The translations under genes and the position numbers were made by a program. Below the pieces are notes generated by a model. The model was not told the origin of the DNA and searched no databases. It was given only the letters and a program-made list of their open reading frames with translations. From assembly GCA_036897095.1 (NCBI GenBank), contig JAYMSP010000051.1:1-64000 (forward strand): a stretch of DNA of 64,000 nt, given 5' to 3'. Source of the stretch: Plantago elongata (lineage: Eukaryota; Streptophyta; Magnoliopsida; Lamiales; Plantaginaceae). Within the stretch, counting starts at the first letter, position 1. Each line of letters begins with the position of its first letter. Positions 35,309-46,358 of the stretch are shown piece by piece.

Positions 35309-35561
35309 GGGGCTGATTGGCATACGATTTAAATGTCCCGATTTAAATGTTTGAATAGTGATCGAAATTGTAGTGGGATTGTTAAAATTGTGTTTGGTAC
35401 AGAATTGTAATTGGATAGGGTATTATAGGTTTGTTATATATGTAGAGAAAAATGTTGCTACTGTAGAACCATTTTGATCTTCGGCATTTAAATGTCATAA
35501 CAAATATAAAATCCTCAAGTAAAATTCAAACAAGAATTTGAATGCTACTTCAATCCGCCCC
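35309..35561. mobile_element. MITE with GGGGCTGATTGG ends, copy 1
   Basis: The ends are inverted (GGGGCTGATTGG at the left, CAATCCGCCCC at the right). The interior is shared with the copy at 54688-54916: CGATTTAAATGTCCCGATTT near the left, GTGTTTGGTA and AGAATTGTAATTGGATAG centrally, and GAATGCTACTTC near the right. No transposase was seen. Target duplication is unclear, so the superfamily is left open. Confidence 0.6.
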
Positions 35562-36049
35562 AATATAATTGTATTTCAAGGCGAACACAATGATTATCTT
35601 TATATGCCTTTGCTTAAATCTCGATAAAAAGGTGACAACGATCATTTAATTTAGGACAAGCTAGAAAAAGAAGAAAAATCAACTGAACTGAATTTATGAG
35701 TGTGTAGGACAGAATACTTGTCACACCAGTCGTATCTAAATTATATATCTTGGACAAATGTTTCTAGACAAATGTGGAGTTCATTTAAATCTGATAGACA
35801 CAGAACAATATGATATTGGCATGTAGGGACTTGATTTATAACATATCAAAGTGTGCCGATTTGGACTTTCTCGATCGATGTCCAAAAATACATAATTTCG
35901 AGTTTGACATTCCTTCCAAATTCCTCCACCAATGCATGGCTTGGTGCTAGATCTGGAGCATGAAGATGATAATCGTGTGTTAATTAATCCGTAGTTCCCC
36001 TGGTCTGAGTGTGCGTAACCATATATACACACTCCGAATCGAGGACTTA

Positions 36050-36140
36050 GATTTTTTTTTAAATGGTTAAAGGGTGATTCGAAATCATGACCTATTAGTT
36101 GAAGGTGAAGCGTCTTACCAACTGAATTGCATTCGTTGTC
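36050..36140 (-). repeat. tRNA-derived SINE copy
   Basis: On the minus strand it reads GACAACGAATGCAATTCAGT, TGGTAAGACGCTTCACCTTC, AACTAATAGGTC, GATTTCGAATCACC, then CCATTTAAAAAAAAATC. All parts of the family are present, including the A-rich end. It is one of the better preserved copies. Confidence 0.6.
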
Positions 36141-37128
36141 TAATAATTTAGATTATATTTTAGTAGAATTAGATGATAATCTAATTAGTTAACTGATAAA
36201 TTACTAGACTAGCTAGTTAAGTTCATCAGGAGGAATTCAACTATAATAACTCATATTTTAACAAGTCATATATAAAAGAAATTATCAACTCAACTCAATT
36301 TGTGTAATATATATATTTATTTTGAAAAATAAATTCATTCAACAGACTTCGTTCATGTGCTAGTTGGATCAATTTATCAATAATTCGACATACTTAATTT
36401 ACAGGAGTTACGGACCAATTACTTTCACATATATACTTGATTTTCATCTTGTAATGCATTTAAGTAAAGAGATTGATGGCTATATGTGGTTGACCACAAT
36501 TAATTAGTGTTCGACCAATAATAATTGTAGAGATAGAACAATAATATATAGATAATGACCCTATTAATTCGTGCTTTGCTATCATAGACAAAGGAACTGG
36601 TCATTCGTCCAATTGGACGAGTTGAGTAGTTACCAGCCCAAGTGAATATTCCTAATCAGGGATTTGTTGATTCTACGTGCGTCAACTAATATTTATATTG
36701 TGGTTACGCTCTTATCATCTAATCAATAATTTCGAAATAGAGTTATTATCTCTCCGCCAATGCACTTTGTGGAACATAAGAGGACTATTCTAGTATTCTA
36801 CACTATGTGTACTTAAGAAACATTGTTAATGGAAGTTCCTGAACCTGTAATTAATCCATTAATTGGAAGATGAGAAGTGCCATCCTCTTCTCTAAAATTA
36901 CAAGGAAATGATCTCTGTAGTTTTACAAAAGGTTCAAGCACAACAAGAATTGAAATTTACAAACTTAACAAGTAAAAGAAATGTAATTTGTTAAGTGGAA
37001 GATAGTGAGAGAAATGTTAAACTTAGGAATCTTAACAACAACAACCATGTAGGTAGACATACACAAGGTTATTGAAGATTCCAAAAAACCTATTTATTCT
37101 CTCTCCATTTGGTCTAAACTTAACAATC

Positions 37129-37566
37129 TTAGCCAAGAAATAAGAACAAATCATCATAAGAATTAAAGAGCCAAGCATCGGACTTGCCTAGAAGTTGCAT
37201 TATCTTCAAATTCAACCCCTTTGGAGTAAGTGAGTCTTCACAGCTTGTCATTTGGGTCGTTTTACGCTCTTCATACGATATCTTCTCAAGAATCGCTCCT
37301 TTAGCGACACCATAGCTTCCAAGTTTGTATTGCGCACACCTACAGGGTGACGAATACTCGGTGGAGGAAGGGGAAGAAGAGAAAGAGGCTTGTAATGGAT
37401 GTGTAAGTGAAGTTGATTGTAAAGGTATGATATATAGATGGTTGGTGTTTTGCATAATGCATAGTGCATAGTAAAGGAAATTAAACAAAGGGCGGCAGGT
37501 ACTAGGGTTGACAAGGATGCAAAGTATATACCTACCTGCGTAATATGTTGAAGGGCCTACCTTCAT
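37129..37566 (-). CDS. Doubtful small gene, unknown
   Basis: A minus-strand frame of 145 codons ends in SDAWLFNSYDDLFLFLG. A TATA-like CTATATATCATA (near 37430) lies inside this frame, so its upper part is probably promoter. A transcript from there would first meet ATG GTG TCG in another frame, encoding a 21-residue basic peptide (MVSLKERFLRRYRMKSVKRP plus K) that stops near 37248. The overlapping frame continues from the middle of that region to 37129. I recognise neither product. It may be a short-peptide gene, a non-coding transcript or nothing. It sits alone in a gene-poor region. Confidence 0.28.
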   Translation of the reverse strand: MKVGPSTYYAGRYILCILVNPSTCRPLFNFLYYALCIMQNTNHLYIIPLQSTSLTHPLQASFSSSPSSTEYSSPCRCAQYKLGSYGVAKGAILEKISYEERKTTQMTSCEDSLTPKGLNLKIMQLLGKSDAWLFNSYDDLFLFLG

Positions 37567-40128
37567 TATCTACTCTAATTTGTCACAAATTAAAATTTTC
37601 ATGATTAGTGTAGTAGAAGTTCCAATTTTCCTACATAACACATTGTGTGTTGTAAGCATTTTTATATAAAAACGTAATTTGTAATTAAAAAAAGAGGAAA
37701 ATACATTAAAAATGTATAATAAATGGGAGAAACTCACGTCAGTGAAATTCAAATTCTACATTATCTACTTAAATAATGAATCATACACATCAGATTTAAA
37801 TTGAATAAATAAGATGATTACGAACATTTAAATTGAATTACAAACTTAATTAAATTTTAAAAAATAAAATGCTTTGGATACATGTTTATAAAACTATATT
37901 TATAAAAGTTGAAAACAAAATATTCATGTTTCTATGAATATGCAAAAACGAAATATTTGATGTATCATCTATAGATTATATTTAGGTTTCCAATTGTTAA
38001 ACTAAATAAGTACTTGTATTCTTTTTCTAGGTGGGAAATTCTTTCCCTTTATCTGTTTGGTTGAGTTGAATGATTATTTGGACACTTGTGGCACTACCTA
38101 TGAGGGGTAACAATCCAAATCATCAACTACTAACAACAGTGTATTATAATCAACATACTTTTAGTAAAGTAAATTACTTTACCCTCAAATTAATATATCC
38201 AATTTGAAATGCTATTACATGATCACCAACTATTCCTTTTTCTTTTTTTTTTAAATCCAATATGCATCATATGTTTAAATCATACATATGTTCGAGTTAC
38301 AATCAATTATAAATTAACAGACTAAACATCGGTGAACTAGTACTTCATTTCGAAATAAATTCCATTAATATCGGGGCTCGAACTCATCACCACATGCTTG
38401 CAACTCCTGCTTCCTTAGCACTCGACTATCTTATGATTCTCATCTCCAACTATTCTCTTGCATACATTTTAATTCATAAACTTTATAGATAACTTCCATC
38501 TTTCTATTGGAATTCGATTAATTAGAAATTACAATTTAAATAATAAAAGAATTTATAACACATAATTGATAAAGAAGAAAGTATAGAAAATTCATTTAGA
38601 CATGTAAAGTGCGAAAAAAGTAATATAGCCACCGCACCCACTAACGTGAATCTTGTGATTCCATAATATGTTTAGTCTAGACTCTAGTCTATGTATTTAG
38701 GTAGTATAGTTTAGGTAGTATAGTGTTGATGCAGGTCATGAAAGCAATTATTTTTACTTTGAGAAGATGAAAGCAAAACAATTATAATAATCAAACAGCT
38801 TTTTCGTACGGATGCCACCTCCTGTTCTAATCTTTTTTATTAATCCTATATTCCTATCCATCAAACTATCCACATTATTGGTGTCCCCTATCATAAAAGC
38901 CTCGGTATTCTTCACATTTGATGGCTCCGACGACCCAAACCGTGTTAGACGACGGTTCATGTATTATTTAAACTCTATTCCTTCAGACTGGAATTCACTA
39001 AATTGAATTTAATTTAATTAAAATTTAATATATATTATAATTAAACTAAGCTGAACTGAATAAAACTAAAATAATTTTTAAGTGAAAAAAACGGAGCTTA
39101 ATTTTCACAATTTTAAAATTAGTCCCGCTCTAACACCACTCGATCAACCCGATTAAATTAATGGATGAGATCCAGCCTATTGTATCGACGATCTTATTCA
39201 TGACAAGCTCGCATATGTCCAATTGGTATGCTTTTATTTGTTTTGGGTTTGGAACCTACATCAAACTACTTTTAAAATTATAGAAAATAACTTATATATA
39301 AGATAGGAGAGTGATAATTTAAATATACTCGTCCGTTAACGATGGGTATTGGGATATTTCAATACGCATATGCATATTAAATGAGATTAGTGGAGACTAC
39401 ATTTTTAATATATTTAATTTAGTTAGTTATCAACGGCACGTAAATAAAATGGAATACATATGGGTAGCACGATGGTACGATTCTTCTGATTGGAAATAAC
39501 AGTGACATAATCTTAGATTGGACCATTCTTAATGGACTCTGGCAACAACACGTTAGTGGGCTAACTGTGCACAACCCACTAAGCTATTTGTCAACTGATA
39601 ATTAATAAATGGATCATAATCAACAATGTCCGATTGAATAAATGACTGCATACAAAACCGTAATCATTCAACCAAAGGTCCAAAACTACTACACCAATAG
39701 AAATCGGCTGCCAAATTACTCAATGTTGGAATCTTTGTATATTTATAATGAATAAGTTTTGAGAGACTAATATACGATTGAAATTGAAAAATTCAATTTT
39801 ATTTGTATTTTTTGTGTATGAAATTTTTTATTTCTATTTAAATTGTATTCCGAATAGTTATTGAATATGGTGATTGAAAAATGTGAGCACCATAGTCAGC
39901 TTTCTCTGTTTATATGGGACACAAGAGTTGTAACAGAGTAACTGCCAAAATGTACAAATTTGAATGGTTAGGGTACAACAACACCAATGCGTTAACCTGA
40001 TTCCCAAATTGCCGAGAAAAACAAAATTGGCCGGTAGTACCCTATGGTTAAGTTATTGTACATTTCATCATTATCATCATCCATTCATTCGTTTCAGATA
40101 AAATGACTGAACCAGTTCTTCACCATTA
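37567..40128. other. AT-rich spacer
   Basis: There is no gene-like reading frame. It includes an AT-rich interspersed repeat (38995-39105). A minus-strand tRNA-like stretch near 38360-38450 (GGGGCTCGAACTCATC) may be part of another SINE family, but it is too weak to call. The last few hundred bases are the upstream region of the gene at 40129. Confidence 0.45.
38995..39105. repeat. AT-rich interspersed repeat, copy 2
   Basis: It has AATTTAATATATATTATAAT, TAAACTAAGCTGAACTGAAT and AAAATAATTTTTAAGTG, parallel to 16300-16385. Both copies run in the same direction. Confidence 0.4.
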
Positions 40129-41248
40129 ATGGAATCTCATATCTTCAATTTTGTCCACCAATTTCCGATTCATATCCAGCACAACTCTTCTCGAAGCTTC
40201 TCAACCCTAATTACTTTCTATCGCCCCTTCTTCTCCGGCGGCTCGCGGCGAAATTGGCAGAGAAACGTAAGCCCCGATAAACGGTCCAGATTTCGCGACG
40301 TGTTTGCTACTGATGAAAATGACGATTTCGATTTAAGGAAACCTAGAAGGAGACGGTGGTTTTATGAATCTGATCAAGAAGAAGAAGATGATGATGATGA
40401 TAGTGAAGGGTTTGGATTTATCGAAGGTTCAATTGCTTTGAATTGGGTCTCGAAGGTAGTTTACTCAATTTTCATGATTTCATTCTGGTGTTGAAGTTTT
40501 TTCCCTTATCTGTCATCGTAAAGCTCTGCTTTCATCAGTTCATGTAGTGACTTTTAGTGAAATGCGACTGTTTCTGATAAACTTGAAGCTGGCTTTAGGA
40601 AACAATCACCGGAGTGGATTGAAATTCTATTCGACCTCGTATGATGATTCATTTAATCACTTCTCACCGTAACCGGTCTTGCAAATCAGCTAAAGAGTAT
40701 TGCAATTCGGTTATTTTTCGATGATTCTAATTGTTATGATGAAAACATTAATTAGGCTAGTTCATTTGTTGTACTGAAGTTAGTTTGGAGTTTGCTTTTA
40801 GCTTCTGTATGATGTAGAGTTAATTCCAGTGCAGGCGTTTCAGTCCTTTGGGTGGATGATTCCTGCGGTCATCATCTCGCTTGTGATGGGCAATGGACCT
40901 GATACGATCATCATGACCTTAGCTCTGCCGCTTGTCCAGTCGCTGTTTTCTTTAGCTGCTGATATGGTCTGGGGAAGACCTGCTGAAGCCCCAAGATCAA
41001 AGCGTAGGAGCAAGAAGCGGCCTTTCGCTAGAGCAAATTATCCGAGGGCTAGAAAGGAAAAGAGGAAGGCTACACGGACTGGTAATGATTCAGGGGGTTA
41101 TAAGTCATGGGTGGTTGTTGATAATGTATCGGACAAGAATGAGAAGAGCTCACAGAAGTTTGGTGGGTGGGACGAGTTAGATAACATTCGTGTGAAAGTT
41201 GACAAGGAATCATCTGAGACGTTCGGTAAAGATAAGCAGCAGAACTAA
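40129..41248 (+). CDS. Predicted plastid membrane protein, unknown function
   Basis: There are two exons, 40129-40455 and 40835-41248, joined in phase 0 and giving 246 residues. The N terminus is Ser/Arg-rich and lacks early acidic residues, as plastid or mitochondrial transit peptides do (HNSSRSFSTLITFYRPFFSG). A very acidic run (SDQEEEDDDDDSEGF, about residue 85) follows. One or two hydrophobic segments come next (FGWMIPAVIISLVMG and DTIIMTLALPLVQSLFSLAA, about residues 112-148), then a basic tail with RSKRRSKKRP. The layout suggests an organelle membrane protein. I recognise the style from unnamed plant proteins but cannot name a family. The phase and the sharp drop in coding quality at the exon edges support the model. 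Confidence 0.72.
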
Positions 41249-42311
41249 GAGATGTATACAGTTCCCTTATGAAGAATTTGGAACGGATTAATGTTCACTA
41301 TTTTGAAATTCTTCCTAAATTCATTGGGCTTCTGGCTGAAATTCATCTTCATGAATATATATGATGAGGGTTAGATGGCTGAAATTCATCTTCATGAAAA
41401 AATGGTAAAGTAAGAAGTTTAGGAACGAGATGAAAAAAATATAAAATTTTAGTTACTAAATAGTAAGTCTTTTATTTTGATGATTTTGACTTCGCTAAAA
41501 GAAAAAGAAAAATTGATTCGAGATTTTGAAAGTTTCAAAAATCTTGCTTTTGTTTTACAATTTACATCTTTTTATTGCAATGAAGGAATCAAGATATGAT
41601 TGACTTAATTGAAGCTCAAATGCATCATTTGCTCATTTGTTAATAAATTTTCTTTCTTGTTCACACAATCCCAATAATATATCCATATCTATATGGTGGG
41701 TGATTAATACGTTTTATTTCGCATCCAAATTACTACTTGAATTTATGATAATGAGAACCATATACGTTAACAACTACTAGTTGCAAGTGATCGAAGGAGT
41801 AGCCATGCACGTGGTACAAAATTTCACCGAAAATTAAAACTACGTTAAAATAAATAAAAAATTAGAGTTTTATTTCGCGTTCATATTACTACTTAAACTT
41901 ATAGTACATTTAACTTAAAAATTATAATGAGAAATATATTCGTAAACAACTACTAGTTATTGGTAATCGAAGGTATGCACCTGGTTCGAAATTTCACCGA
42001 AAATTTAAAATTACGCAAAGATGAAATGAACTTGAAATCAAAAGCCACCATTCTCAATTCATAAAGAAAGTTCCTTGTATTTTCAGATTGGGAGCGGCTT
42101 ATATCCTAACTCCAGATTTCACGCCATTTTCATCATCTCAATTTCTCCCAAATCCCAATCAATCCAATCCCTGACACTTGACTCTATCATCTCAATTTCT
42201 CCCAATCATCAATCCAATCCATTCCATGGTCTGATCTAAGATATCCTTTCCGTTTTCACTGACACTTGATTTCGTTCTTTGCTCAATTTCTGCAACAGGA
42301 AAGATAAAACC
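41249..42311. other. Spacer with tandem duplications
   Basis: It holds the 3' region of the gene at 40129 and the promoter and leader of the F-box gene. Two duplications stand out: a perfect 23-bp direct repeat (41333-41355 and 41376-41398) and a roughly 150-bp tandem pair (41711-41850 and 41867-42020). No gene was seen. Confidence 0.55.
41711..42020. repeat. Tandem duplication of about 150 bp
   Basis: Copy A (41711-41850) and copy B (41867-42020) both start GTTTTATTTCGC. Both share AACAACTACTAGTT and ATCGAAGG, and end near TTTCACCGAAAATT plus a TACG word. By eye they are about 80% alike, with a small insertion in B. They end about 290 bp before the F-box start codon. Confidence 0.7.
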
Positions 42312-44917
42312 ATGGGGCTTAGAAGGTCGAAGAGACTCTCGAAAGCTGATCCCGATCGAATCAGTGATCTGCCTGACTCGCTAGTGTTACAGATTCTCTC
42401 CTTGTTGGGAATGAAAGATGTTGTCAAAACAAGCGTTCTCTCTAAGCGATGGGAAAACCTATGGACACAAGTTCCTAATGTTGTTTACAAATATCAGGGG
42501 AAATACCGTGCGGCAAATGATCAGGGAGAACCCATGACTGATCAGGATTGGAAGCTACAACAGCAACCGTTTGTCCCGTTTGTCGACAGGACCTTACGAC
42601 GACATCAGTCGAATATTAAAAGGTTTTCACTAGGTGCTATATGGCACTTTGATGATAAAAAAATGCATGCCTTAATGGATGATTGGATCAAATGTGTTTT
42701 GGAGAAGAAGGTTGAGGTTCTGGAGCTTGATTTTAGTAGAATGATAGGCTATATTCTTCCTGAATTTTTGTTCCAGAGTTCCTCACTTAGGGAATTGAAA
42801 ATCAAACATTTGTTCATTGAGTCGTCGTATTTATTTCCAGTTAGGTGGAATTTGATTAGGAGTTTGTGTTTGGTGAGTATTTACTTAGACTCCGCGTCCC
42901 TGGAGAACATATTGCTAGGTTGTCCTGTGTTAGAGAGTCTGGCTATTGAATCCGTGACGGGCTTGGAATTCATCAATATCATATCTCGAAGTGTGCAAAA
43001 ACTGAAAATACATCATTTTTGGCCCCAATATAGATATTCTGATACTATATTGAAAATTAGAGCCCCTTGGCTTGAAGAATTAGAGATTTCAAGTTCATTT
43101 CTTGTAGGCTATTGTCAGATAGAGGATATCTCTTCACTGGTTAAAGCTACAATTACATTCAATGGCTATGAATCCTTGATATGGAATAGTAAGGATGAAG
43201 AGTTGGTTAACGATGAATTGGAGATCAATGCTAAGTGGATTGAGATGGCGTCACTTACGCTCAATGCTCTAGCTCATGTTGCTGAACTGTCAATCGGAAC
43301 AGAGCTTATCCAGGTGAGAAAACCTCTTTGTTACGCTCTCAAGTAGATTTTCATACATATAAAACTTTTCTACGCGACTTGTAGTGTATCCGCAGTCAAT
43401 ATATCTGGAATCTAGATGTAACAATTGCAAAAACTGGTTGAATCCCGAACTGAAAGTAGAAGCAAAGAATCTTTATTGTGTATTTATGCTGTATTGTGAA
43501 AACAATTATCCGCACTTTGTCCACGCTTAAGCACCATTTGCTTATATTCTTTCATCGGTGTTGCTTCATAATGATTCTTGTTAGCTCTATTTACCTGTCT
43601 TAGTTTGTGGTATGGTTAGAATTATACATTCTGTTCGAGACATTAGTGTTAAAACCTCTATACTGTAGTCTCCGAGTTTATATGTTGGCTTCTAATAAGC
43701 TCATGTCAAGGTATGGATGATGCTTGAGAGTTTCCAATTTCCATACATTAAGCTGGTAAGAAAAACATGTGAACTTATGGTACAGGCTCCTGCGGGCATA
43801 AGTTAGCTGAGTTTATATGATAACTTGCGTTGTCATTCGTTTATTAAAGTATGTAATTATACTTGCGCCTTTGTTTACTTATCTACCTCCCACATTTTTC
43901 TTCCTTTGGCTTTGATTTTGACAGGTGCTATCATTAGCTATATATTCTGGAAAACCTTCCCCGTCCTTCCAGTGCAAGCATTTGACAATCAATTCGCCTC
44001 TTTGGGAGTTCGATGTCCCTGGAATATTTTTCCTATTAGAAAATGCACCTCATCTGGAGGCACTACTCATACATGTGTCCCGTCATCTGAAGGTTTGATT
44101 ATGCAAAACTGTTTCCGTACATTGTTTGAAATTCCTCCAGAATATCTGTAAGAAAATGTAACATAACAATAGTAACTTGCCGTGGGTTTAATGTGCTTGA
44201 CAGTTGATTAATGTATACTAAATAGCAGGTGGACTGTTGCTTTAAGGGATCTTTTATAAGTTTGCTGGCTTGAAATGTGCTGAAGAACTACTTATTATTA
44301 CATTTCCACATATCTAACTTAGATCATCTGTAATTTCAACATCTATGTAGGAAAACTTCAACTGTCGAAGCGATCTGGATAGATATATATTCCTTTTAAA
44401 CTGCTCTCATGAATATCTTGTCATAAAGGGTGTCTATCTGATATAACTGCATCCTTTATATACTACATATCTAATAAATTTGCATCTATAACTACAGGGT
44501 GATCATCCACTTTACCGGAATGTGGAACTTTTTGAAGATGAAGACATAGACTTAAGTTTGCCTAATGGGAACTTTGCGCACCTCAAGCATGTTACAATTG
44601 ATTACCACCGAGATCCGTGTACTGATAATGCTATGTCTGTTGGCAGCAAGTGTTATGACATGGAACTTGTAAAATACCTAATGAGGAGTGCCATTGTGTT
44701 TAAGACGCTGGTTCTGTGTTCATCAAGTCCTGGCTGCATCAATCCTGGGTGTTTAAAGGGGAAGTGTGCATTCTTGTATGTACCTCGGTTGTCTAGCGAA
44801 TTGGTAAGCAAATTTCTTCCTGGGAATGAAGCTGAAGAATGGGAATTAAAGAAGCGAAAATTGAGTTATGAATATAGATTTTCAAACTATGCTTCCCTGC
44901 GTTTTAAGTTGCTATAA
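42312..44917 (+). CDS. F-box/LRR protein of FBD type
   Basis: There are three exons, 42312-43313, 43925-44092 and 44498-44917, all joined in phase 0, giving 529 residues. The N terminus MGLRRSKRLSKADPDRISDL leads into an F-box at about 15-60 (DRISDLPDSLVLQILSLLGM, TSVLSKRWENLWTQVPNV). F-boxes recruit SKP1 in SCF ubiquitin ligases. Degenerate leucine-rich repeats follow (VEVLELDFSRM, SSLRELKIKHL, LENILLGCPVLESLAIESV). The C-terminal exons give the FBD-like end (FAHLKHVTIDYHRD...ELVKYLMRSAIVFKTLVL), present in hundreds of plant F-box genes. The substrate cannot be read from sequence. A truncated F-box-associated relic lies just downstream on the other strand, but it belongs to a different F-box class, so the two are not a simple duplicate pair. 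Confidence 0.88.
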
Positions 44918-45367
44918 AAAACGTCATCTTAGAAGATTTTATATGCTCATGGCTGATGGCTCAGTCACTTCAACATCATTGTTGTAACTTTGCGTTGCTT
45001 CTATACGGGTATAGGCATTGTCCAAAAACCAATCCCAGCAGGACAAGAATTGTAATTGTAACTAGTACTAACGATTTTATTCCAACGCTCATCTTTGAAT
45101 CCATGCTGCTTAAAAATCCACAATTCCACTCTACGTTTCATACCAATAGATAGACCAAGGCATCCCCCGAGTATTTCCAGGCATTGTACAATGACCTCTG
45201 GTGGCTCTACCATTCCTGGAGACTCATTTCCAAAACAGGTGGCTCTACCGTTCCTGAAACCTCACTTTCCAAATCAAAATAAAAAACATCCGAAGTAATC
45301 GTCGTTAGCCAGTAGACCTTCTTATTATAACTTCCCTGTTATCAACCTTTTCCCAGTCGTAGATAAT
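44918..45367. other. 3' region of F-box gene
   Basis: This is the likely 3' untranslated region. A short partial repeat is visible: GGTGGCTCTACC occurs near 45190 and again near 45238, each followed by TTCCTG. No gene was seen. Confidence 0.45.
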
Positions 45368-45858
45368 TTATTGTTCGAAGCCCATGAGATTATCTACTAG
45401 GGCTTTTTTCCAAGAATTTATTCTCAAGTTATATAAGTTTGTGATCAACTTGTCTGAACCCAAGTCATGATAAGTAGCGAAAACCTTGTAATCACCACCA
45501 TCAAAACCAAATCCCATGCTGCAGATTTTATCGTATTCCATGCCATCAACGGAAGGCAAGTCTCTACATACTCCTGTAGATGGGTTCCAGATGAATAATT
45601 GAGAATTAACCCAAGCACAACATAGACCATTACAAGATTCAACAAATATTGTATCATGATACATTACTTTATTACTGATGGCCTCAGTGAGGGGATAGTA
45701 AAGGTCAGGTGCTTCATGGTCGTCTATTAGATTCAACAAGTCGTTCAGGTAATATTGCTTCAGTCGCCTATACATAATGCAATGTTTTTCTGGAATAACT
45801 TCAATAATGCGTGTATGCTCTGCTTGTTTGCTATAAAATCTAATTGGGATTGAACGAA
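45368..45858 (-). pseudogene. Truncated F-box-associated-domain gene
   Basis: The minus-strand frame contains hallmarks of the F-box-associated (FBA) interaction domain: VESCNGLCCAWVNSQLFIWN, then PSTGVCRDLPSV and MGFGFDGGDYKVFATYHD, and it ends with LINSWKK-like text and a stop at 45368. Upstream the frame runs on as RFYSKQAEHTRIIEVIPE to about 45858. No complete F-box, start codon or second half of the domain was found, whereas full proteins of this class have about 350-400 residues. It is best read as a 5'- and 3'-truncated relic. A short expressed gene is not ruled out. Confidence 0.7.
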
Positions 45859-46358
45859 ACTTTTACTGGGAATTAAAGAACACCATGATGTCGAAATGCA
45901 CCTAAACTTCAATAGTGATTTGACTGGAAGGCGATTACCCTGATCAGCACCTAAACTTCATTAGTGATTTCCAGCTTTGAGTATTTTGGCCGCTGGTTCC
46001 ATCACCGTTGATTTTGAGTTTTGATTAATTGGTTAGGGATTTATTCGTATTGTTTTTCAATTGAGAAAATCTTCGAAGGTAGTTATATGGATTGCAAGGA
46101 AAGAGACGTGATCATAAATAAACCTTCTTTTTTCTCTGATATATAGAGTACTATTTTAATTAATTTCCAACTTTAGGCCCCTTTAGTATAGTATAATTGC
46201 AATTTAGAAGCACCTGTTTCTATATAAATAATGCTTTATTCATTCGTCGAAATATACATTGTATTACTGATGACAGACATGAATACAATTGTAATTGTAG
46301 TATAATGTGCAGGAAAAAGGAAAAGCAGTTGGGAGCTTCATTCACTTAACTCGCAATC
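45859..46358. other. Spacer
   Basis: It is AT-rich and holds the 3' untranslated region of the nine-exon gene to the right. CACCTAAACTTCAATAGTGA occurs at about 45898 and nearly again at about 45951, a short local duplication. No gene was seen. Confidence 0.45.

Larger units (their letters stand above)
30218..37128. other. Gene-poor AT-rich region
   Basis: I found no gene in this 6.9-kb stretch. Its first few hundred bases are the MIK1-like promoter and leader. It holds SINE copies at 31692, 33990 and 36050, a MITE at 35309, and a Stowaway-like end near 32365 (TTGATCCGTTCCGAATTTATC) with no partner. Open frames on both strands are short and lack domain features. Confidence 0.5.
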
